This document shows positions 57,035-64,000 of a stretch of 64,000 bases of DNA, one piece after another. Where the stretch lies: the NCBI GenBank assembly GCA_905250025.1, contig CAJNOJ010000185.1, positions 62,001 to 126,000 on the forward strand, in the 5' to 3' direction. The stretch's first letter is position 1; each line of letters begins with the position of its first letter. The notes under the pieces are model-generated. The model searched no databases. It was not told the origin of the DNA and saw only the letters and a list, made by a program, of their open reading frames with translations. The stretch comes from Adineta ricciae. Taxonomy: Eukaryota > Rotifera > Eurotatoria > Adinetida > Adinetidae. Position numbers and translations under genes: made by a program.

Positions 57035-57208
57035 TAATCTTCAAACAGAATAAATAAGAATTTTTAATCATTTCAAGACTATTCAGATGAAATTATTGAT
57101 TTAAGTGATAAAATAAACATAAATGTTCATTGCTATCTAAACTAGGAATGCAATAGAGACGATTACCGACTACTGATGAATCAGTGAATACGCTAGAAAA
57201 CTAGGATA

Positions 57209-58500
57209 ACAACTAATTTTATTTATTATCTACAGAGTTGGAGATAATCTTTTTCCCAGGGATGCACCAGTCAACTGGAAACTGATCGGACTGGGTACCA
57301 GTCATGGCAGGTACCCAGTTAGACTGGTATCTCAGAAGGACTGGGTGTCCAATCTGACTGGAACTGATGCATCCCTAAACTTTTTCCAGGGCGTGACCAC
57401 TATAGTATCAAGTCGAGTATCCAATGAAAGCCCGCGGGAACCTGAATCGATAATTAGAGTTAACAACTCAATAGATAAAGAACAGATATTTCAACTTTTA
57501 GATGTATCTATGAATGATATCCTCTTGAAAGTTCAGTTTTGAAGATTTTTGTTGTTGCCTAAAGCAATAGAGACTAAATATTTTCCTAACTAGAGCGAGA
57601 TGAAGATGCGAAGCTTTGGTACAGATGGGTCGCTATTAGCTGCATCGAAACTAAAATTTCCGAGACTCCATTTCGCTCTAGTTAGGAAAATATTTAGTCT
57701 CTATTGCTTTAGGCAACAACAAAAATCTTCAAAACTGAACTTTCAAGAGGATATCATTCATAGATACATCTAAAAGTTGAAATATCTGTTCTTTATCTAT
57801 TGAGTTGTTAACTCTAATTATCGATTCAGGTTCCCGCGGGCTTTCATTGGATACTCGACTTGATAACAACTAATTTTATTTATTATCTACAGAGTTGGAG
57901 ATAATCTTTTTCCCAGGGATGCACCAGTCAACTGGAAACTGATCGGACTGGGTACCAGTCATGGCAGGTACCCAGTTAGACTGGTATCTCAGAAGGACTG
58001 GGTGTCCAATCTGACTGGAACTGATGCATCCCTAAACTTTTTCCAGGGCGTGACCACTATAGTATCAAGTCGAGTATCCAATGAAAGCCCGCGGGAACCT
58101 GAATCGATAATTAGAGTTAACAACTCAATAGATAAAGAACAGATATTTCAACTTTTAGATGTATCTATGAATGATATCCTCTTGAAAGTTCAGTTTTGAA
58201 GATTTTTGTTGTTGCCTAAAGCAATAGAGACTAAATATTTTCCTAACTAGAGCGAGATGAAGATGCGAAGCTTTGGTACAGATGGGTCGCTATTAGCTGC
58301 ATCGAAACTAAAATTTCCGAGACTCCATTTCGCTCTAGTTAGGAAAATATTTAGTCTCTATTGCTTTAGGCAACAACAAAAATCTTCAAAACTGAACTTT
58401 CAAGAGGATATCATTCATAGATACATCTAAAAGTTGAAATATCTGTTCTTTATCTATTGAGTTGTTAACTCTAATTATCGATTCAGGTTCGCGCGGGCTT
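57209..58500. repeat. Two tandem 657-bp units, each containing a long palindrome
   Basis: Unit 1 is 57209-57865 and unit 2 is 57866 to about 58500; the two read as nearly identical. Each contains a ~120-bp hAT-like MITE and then a palindrome with 193-bp arms (57406-57598 and 57673-57865) around a 74-bp loop. In unit 2 the right arm is cut short at about 58496 with a G-rich sequence following. The repeated open frame at 57345-57542 and 58002-58199 (SRVSNESPREPESIIRVNNS) may be a captured exon, but it has no recognisable family. Confidence 0.85.
57257..57379. mobile_element. hAT-like MITE inside the palindromic unit
   Basis: Starts CAGGGATGCACCAGT and ends ACTGATGCATCCCTAAA. It is flanked by the 8-bp direct repeat CTTTTTCC (57249-57256 and 57380-57387), the target-site length expected of hAT elements. 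A second copy lies 657 bp downstream in unit 2. GGTACCAGTC/ACTGGTATC-type inverted words fill the interior. Confidence 0.6.
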
Positions 58501-58545
58501 GAGGGTGAGGGTGTGGGTGAGAGTGTGAGTGATGTTGTGGCTGGA
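58493..58545 (+). repeat. G-rich telomere-like tract
   Basis: GGGTGAGGGTGTGGGTGAGA and following GTGTGAGTG directly after the truncated palindrome. It is a degenerate TGTGGG/GAGGGT run, similar in style to bdelloid telomeric repeats. It is short and imperfect. Nothing else is recognisable between 58546 and 59508. Confidence 0.35.
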
Positions 58546-59511
58546 AGTTGAAGAGTTTAAAACTTGAGTACTCGAATTCTAAACTGAAAAAAAAAACAGA
58601 ATTCGAACGAAAGTTATAATACTCGAATCGAGTTAACGATTTCTACACTACTCAACAAGTTATCCTCATCTAATGGAAGGCATCATTTTCCTATACCCGT
58701 AACCTCACTCCTTTTTGGATAAGAGAAAGCTAGTTTCTTTTCTCAAATTCAATTTGAAATATAAAAGACCATAGACTCTTATTTATTCGAGAATCAATCT
58801 TAACGAGCATGGATAGTATCGTTGTTATATATAAACTGCACGAGAGAAAAAAAAGAACACATGACGTACGTCTTTTCTGCGTAGAAAAAGAAACAAATCT
58901 AATAGAGAAGGAAAGAAAAATAAAAATACGCTGGGATATATGTGATGAATTTAGATCAGCAGATGAGGTGATCCGGTTTCATATTGTATAGAAGAATGAG
59001 ATAAAAAAAAGCTTTTATTCGTATAAATAACGGGAAAGGAAGGAAAATACAGACGACAAGATAAAAGCGCAATAAATAGGTCATGTACTTGAAAGGATAT
59101 CAGACGAAGAGAGCAATTCCCAGTGAATGTATGGGGAAAAACCAAGTAGAAGAAACAGAACGAAAGTAATATGATGGATATGATTCTTTAGCAGGAATCA
59201 AGAGAGGGAAGGGAAAATATATAGAGCTGATAGAACGATACCGTTATAGACAAGATTGTTTTTATAATAATAATCTCAGTTGAAGACGATAAGTACCTAG
59301 GACAGAAGAATATTCATCCATATTTAGGAAAGTAAGAATCAGCGAATTCTACGTGATTTGTATTAAATTAAGTAATCTGTTTTTTTAATCTATATCTCAG
59401 CACGATGGTTCCTGAAGCAGGATTTCATGGATTTCCGACGAAATCCCTGAGAAAACTTGCCAAGAATTCGATGGAGAAATGAGGTAACCGTGTTCGACTA
59501 CCGGTTTTGAG

Positions 59512-59760
59512 AGTAGCTGCCTAATTCGACTTATAATATAAGTGGCCAATTCCTAGCACACTACAATCCCTATCTACATAGGAATAGGAATAGATTTAGT
59601 TTCGCTTATATCCATAGACCCTCACACCCATGCCCTCAAGGTATATGCGTGTAAACACCCACCGCGGCACCCTCAGTCGAGATATGAGAGTGTGGGTGTG
59701 AGAGCATAGGTATAAGTCAAACTAAATCTATTTCTATTCCTATCTAATCGTTTTTTTATA
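59512..59760. repeat. Inverted-repeat element with TAATATAAG end
   Basis: CTGCCTAATTCGACTTATAA and TATAAGTGG at 59518 onward, then mirrored arms GGAATAGGAATAGATTTAGT and ACTAAATCTATTTCTATTCC around ACACCC/GGGTGT-rich sequence. A relative of the first part lies at 41285-41330. The end sequence in reverse orientation (TAATATAAGTCGAATTAGGC) is found at 61252, directly after Helitron-like copy 3, suggesting that copy 3 is nested in this element. Confidence 0.5.
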
Positions 59761-59822
59761 AGACTGACATAGACATATAATTATATTCGAATTGGTATTA
59801 GCCTGTCGGGGGTTGACTTATT

Positions 59823-61251
59823 CCCTTTTCTGAAAGAAAGGGTTATAGCCGCGTTAAAACTGGTTAAAGTTTGTTTGTTTGTCCAAGCCAGTCAGATTGC
59901 AGTATTTCATAAATGAATGAAAACTTAATGATGTTCTTTACCAAGTGATTGTTGCAAGGTAATCGAGGTCAAGAATCTCAAATCTGAGATTAGTTTCTCG
60001 AAATTTCAATTCGCTAATTAGCTAATTAAAAATAAGTAGCGAAAAATTTTTCGGTTGTGTAGTGAGGGCTGACCGAAAAGTTATCGATGTCAAAGAACTC
60101 AACTTTGAGGTTAGTTTTTCGTTACTCACCAAGATGCTTACGACACCTTTTTCTTTCTAGAACAGATATTTTCCTGTATCTTTTCTAAATTCTTGAGTAG
60201 AACCTAGTAGACGACACGCCATTTCTAAACACGACGTGTGCGAAGATAATGGTTTAGGCCTGTACAAAAAATGGTTTAGTATATGTTGCATTATGGTATT
60301 TGCAATTGAAGAAATCAGACAAAGTACTATATACTTCACGCCATATTGGTCTTGTGAGCTGCGATAAGTCTCGTCTTTCGATACGATTTTAGGGGAAATA
60401 GGTCTCCAAAAGGTATGCTCGTTAGTGTAGCTCCAGCTCATTAACTATCGAGACAACTGCTAGAGAAATAGTATTCCAAACATATAAAGCAATATGATGC
60501 ATGCTCTTTTCATGCCAAATCATAGAATAAAACTTTCTATCTATTTTCTTTCAGCAATTGAATGCATGTCAAGTCACTACTTTAAAAGCAAGAATGTAAG
60601 GAAACGTAGTCATTCACTTTGAAAATTAATGAAAGCTGAAAGGCATAGTAGAAATAGCCAAGACAACGACTAGGCGTTAGCATTCCCGATTAACTTCAGA
60701 TCATACATCTGGAACAACCTTCTCAAACTTGAAGAAATACTTTTAAAAGGGGTTTCACAAATGTTCCTAATAAAAGTATTCAAAACAGTGTCATTTTTTG
60801 TGAAAGCAAAAAGCAGATTATAAAGATTAATAGGTATCCGTGCGTGGCTGGCCGGAGGGAGGCCTGCGAATGACTAACCAATAAGCGGCAAGGTTTTTAG
60901 TAAACATAGCTAGTACTTGGAAACTATCAGTGATCGGCGTGAGCGTCCCGTCCCGCGCTGTCCTGCGCATAGGCGGGAGCATAGGCGTAAGCGTAGGCGC
61001 GGGACAGCGCGGGACGCTCACGCCAATCTCTGGAAACTATTCCCTTACAAATGGGTAATTGGTTCGGTTCATCGAAAAAGAAGAATCTTTATCTTGTATT
61101 AATGCTTGCGTGGGACATAATGCCGAGATCTAGGTGAGGGCCAGTGATAACCGCAGTGCCCTATTTGTTTTTCACTGTATCTGAATACGCTCAGCAGTAG
61201 AACAATTCTTTCAGAAAAGGGTCGGCGAATCCATAGGATGAGCGTTACTTG
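59823..61251 (+). mobile_element. Helitron-like non-autonomous element, copy 3
   Basis: The left end is CCCTTTTCTGAAAGAAAGGG then TTATAGCCGCGTTAAAA. The right end is CTTTCAGAAAAGGGTCGGCG continuing to GATGAGCGTTACTTG. It carries the paired block with TCTCGAAATTTCAATTCGC and GCTAATTAGC near 60000, as in copies 1 and 2. A GC-rich hairpin MITE (60936-61023) is inserted inside. No gene is supported within; the open frame at 60157-60441 looks like chance. Confidence 0.65.
60936..61023. mobile_element. GC-rich hairpin MITE
   Basis: The left arm GGCGTGAGCGTCCCGTCCCG and right arm CGCGGGACGCTCACGCC form a strong hairpin in AT-rich DNA, with AGGCGTAAGCGTAGGCG-type repeats in the middle. The direct repeat TGGAAACTAT flanks it at 60919 and 61031, which could be an extended target duplication. 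Confidence 0.55.
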
Positions 61252-61547
61252 TAATATAAGTCGAATTAGGCATCTCATGCAAGTCTCGTTATCTTTAATA
61301 TCCAGAAAGAGTGTCTCGAACATGCTGAACAACTCTGTATTAATATAATATTAATATAAAATCAGATAAATTACGAAAAATCGTATTGAATCTATCAAAG
61401 GGGAAAGAGCAGAATCGAAATTCCCTTGGATTCCATAAGAGATTTTTGAAAATTTGTAAAGAACATCAAATTCTACAATTTAGGATTCCGAAGATTCCTG
61501 AGAATTCTAGATTCCGCTCTTACCCCCTTGGCAGAAGTCTCTTGATA

Positions 61548-61690
61548 TTAGGGGTGTTACTTTATCTTTACTTTAAAAATAAAGAAGAAAAAATAAAGAA
61601 AATCTTTATTCTTTATAAAATAAAGATCAAGATTTTGCCTTTACTTTATTCTTTATTTAAAGAAAAATAAAGATAAAGTAATACCCCTAC
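61548..61690. mobile_element. AT-rich foldback MITE
   Basis: Ends AGGGGTGTTACTTTATCTTT and AAAGATAAAGTAATACCCCT are inverted copies with one or two changes. The inside is nearly all TTTATT/AATAAAG repeats and can fold on itself. About 140 bp, no coding capacity. Confidence 0.65.
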
Positions 61691-62023
61691 TTAATATCAC
61701 CATTTCGCTACTTTCTTCGTTCTTTTTCTGCGTATTTTAGCATAAAGAGTCATTCTATCTGATTTTCGTCCCAAGAAAATAAATGATGCACGAACGATTC
61801 ATACATAGAATTAAAGCTCTGACCAAGGGCCATGGAAATCACTGGCTAGTTTAGAGGACTCAGTCCATCCCTCGTACCGCCGTAAACTTTTCATATCGAA
61901 GAATGGATCGAAACTCCAACAATTTTATACCAAACTGCTCCTTTTCATGAGCTCTTTATAATAGTATAAAATTCATGGGGGAATTGTAAATGGACTGATT
62001 CGTGAGCGTATTCATCAGTTCCT

Positions 62024-62350
62024 TTGTATAAAATTAAATTAAATTTCAGATTCAATAGTATAAATATATTCATGGATACTTTCATAGAGCACAACATCCG
62101 TTCGTCAGTGTATCAAGCACTGCAAGAAAGGGAGAGGCTTGGTTTTTTTCAATCATTAACTGTCGAATTGAACAATGATGGAACCATTAGACGCATGGTA
62201 GTCGGTTTTACTCTTATAGCTGTTGCGACAGGTGGAATTTATTTTCAAGGTTCGCCGGAGGTGGTCAGAATGGCAGCACAAGTACTGTTGGAAATACGAG
62301 CCCAATCTCTGATAAGAGATAGACCTCGGATGATGATACTGAACAATTAA
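62024..62350 (+). CDS. Hypothetical short protein
   Basis: An open frame whose likely start is the inner ATG at 62072 (MDTFIEHNIRSSVYQALQER). It has a hydrophobic stretch (VVGFTLIAVATGGIYFQG) and a helical end (VRMAAQVLLEIRAQSLI). The composition is protein-like, but I recognise no family and see no splice-linked exons. It may be a remnant. The flank 61691-62023 shows nothing else. Confidence 0.3.
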   Translation: MYKIKLNFRFNSINIFMDTFIEHNIRSSVYQALQERERLGFFQSLTVELNNDGTIRRMVVGFTLIAVATGGIYFQGSPEVVRMAAQVLLEIRAQSLIRDRPRMMILNN

Positions 62351-62448
62351 CAATGCTTACAGAAGGAAGAAAAAACTGACCTTTTTTTTCGATTATTCTA
62401 GATTAGCAATCGCAAACAACCCGATAAGATAAACTCGAAATTTTGGTT

Positions 62449-62812
62449 TTAAGGCCTCCCCCTCAATAGAACCGTCTTTTTGAGAATTTTTCGAGTCGTT
62501 GAACTTGTCAGACCTTTTCTCAGCTTAAAAGATAAGGATTTTAAAAAAGGCCTCCACTAGCCGCTGCAGTTTTTGACGCTCTTTCAAACGAAAAAAAATA
62601 TATGCATTGAACGAAAATTCACAGAGGATTCTTGGAGATGCGGTAAGCTATTTTCTTATCCTTGTTTAGTGGATATTTCCCTTAAACTACATGGAATGGG
62701 GCTGAAAATTTTACTAGAGTTTCCTCACTATAGCCCTAACATATCCTGAAAATTTTATAGGATTTGAACTTATCTAGCCGAAGATCCGTTTTTGAGAGGG
62801 GAGGGGCCTTAA
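62449..62812. mobile_element. TTAA-flanked MITE (piggyBac-like)
   Basis: TTAA at 62449-62452 is followed by GGCCTCCCCCTCAA. The other end is TTGAGAGGGGAGGGGCC followed by TTAA at 62809-62812. TTAA target sites and short inverted ends are typical of piggyBac-type elements. 364 bp, non-coding. From 62813 to 64000 I see no gene I can support. Confidence 0.5.
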
Positions 62813-64000
62813 ATACTTGCTTTTTTTTACCATATTTCACACCATCTCAATTGTATTAAATCAAAAAAAGTTTATTCTATCGATCTCTCTCTTTCTGTCC
62901 ACCTATTTACCTAAAGCGTAAACGAGGATAGATAAACTACTCTATAAAAGAAACCACGTTGCACAGAACTCATATGATGCATTATAGCGATTGCCGGGAA
63001 ATTGTATGGAAACACACTCACGCATAAATTTCCAGAAACTGAATTTCCCAATTTCCAAGGTTCGGAAATTGACATGGACCTTCTATTATGGATGTCCGTA
63101 ATGGCCGTATAAGAAGTTTTATCTTAATCTCCACGCTGGGAAATCCAGAAATTGCGTTATATGGAGTCGGCGGAAACTGCCAAAGCTCATGAGGCGAACC
63201 AAATTCGCTGTATCCCGTCAGACGCTGATAGGTATCGCAATAAACATGTGTAGAAGTTATTGTTGAGAAAAATAAAGAATCAATCAAATGAAACCCTCAT
63301 CACCCTCACGCTCAAGATGAGCGAAAAAGCTTTTTGATGAAAAGGAAAAACTATTTCAAGTATCTCATGCACAACTATGTTTCTTCTTGTTAATGCTGTT
63401 TCCTTTCCAGTGTCCGATCGTTGTGAATATTTATGGAACATGATACATTTCAATTATCATATAGACATTCAAACGCTTCTGCTGGTTATATGTGAAATTG
63501 TGCCCAATTGTAAGGTACACAGAAAATGTTATCTTTTACGCAGATTATCGCGCAGTAAAATCAGTTGTTATACGATAACACATATTATATGGAATGAAGT
63601 TGTGCACGTATATATTTCCAAATGATAGTTAAATCCGTTTTTTTTGTAATTTAAGATTTCGATACAGGCGAATTATTCCTTTATCGATTACAGAATACGC
63701 GAAAAGTGTGCCTTATGGCGAGGCTCTGTTATACAATAATGAAAATTCACATCTTAACTTTCTTTTGTAAGATTATATGCACCGCGAATTGCAAAGAATG
63801 CTAATGCATTAAAATGCATTATGAGTGTTGATCTTAAACTCTTGTTGACAGATGACATGTTATTCAATGAAATACAGAGCTTAGTTTTTTATTCTTTTGT
63901 GAATGTTACGGCTGAATTTATTTAATGCAATCTCACATCAAAGTATATAAAGAATCCGGAGGAATTGGAATGAATTCGGTAGATACCCAGCGGGCAACGA

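Noticed and set aside
60157-60441. 94-residue minus-strand frame
   Set aside because: Located within Helitron-like copy 3 without homology or conservation.
63018-63625. Open frames near the right edge
   Set aside because: No family, no splice-linked exons and no compositional support; left unannotated.
1-64000. CRISPR arrays, rRNA genes, complete viral or toxin genes
   Set aside because: Looked for and not found; the only regular array is the LRR exon array.

Overview
The window looks like animal nuclear DNA, most probably from a bdelloid rotifer. It is AT-rich. Its genes are split by very small spliceosomal introns, about 45-75 bp, with GTAAG-type donors and TTTTAG-type acceptors. Several genes belong to animal families: a galanin/allatostatin-type GPCR, core-1 galactosyltransferase, calpain-15, CDC50/TMEM30, GRAMD1/Aster and an EGF-repeat protein. 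The species assignment is an inference; no rRNA or mitochondrial marker is present. The assembly is a scaffold with many breaks: a 100-N gap at 9422-9521, a 59-N gap at 51625-51683, and single Ns at 4243, 6399, 21946, 35686, 39487 and 46972.

Layout. 1-4.2 kb: the 5' end of an FKBP immunophilin gene leaving the left edge, a Helitron-like element, small unidentified genes, and the TPR tail of another FKBP cut at a single N. 4.67-7.72 kb: a PDZRN/LNX-type PDZ gene abutting an NCOA5-like gene at a single N. 8.2-10.9 kb: one acyltransferase-3 gene interrupted by a gap plus about 1 kb of GC-rich bacterial DNA holding puuD and the start of an aminotransferase. 11.9-18.1 kb: a peptide GPCR, a secreted EGF/chitin-binding protein, a tRNA-Met and an EF-hand protein. 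18.9-24 kb: a formamidase fragment, a coiled-coil gene broken by a MITE, the C-terminal half of calpain-15, the tail of a methyltransferase and a decayed EGF gene. 24.3-35.3 kb is the best preserved block: an orphan GPCR, C1GALT1-like, CDC50-like, GRAMD1/Aster and a methyltransferase. 37.1-41.2 kb: two tandem VWA-alpha-kinases. 41.2-64 kb is an accessory region with transposon remnants (Helitron-like, LINE, several MITE and foldback families), a GPCR pseudogene, a leucine-rich-repeat gene made of perfectly periodic exons, a large intronless membrane lipase and a tandem array of palindromes.

The genes do not form an operon-like pathway. CDC50 (flippase subunit) and GRAMD1/Aster (sterol transfer) are neighbours that both act on membrane lipids, but this may be coincidence. 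The strongest candidates for something unusual are the one-exon-one-LRR array at an exact 141-bp period (49.3-50.4 kb), the paired VWA-alpha-kinases with a conversion-like tract, the 876-residue intronless polytopic lipase, and the repeated 657-bp palindromic unit at 57.2-58.5 kb. The most important caution is that the bacterial genes at 9.5-10.5 kb look like a chimeric assembly rather than horizontal transfer.
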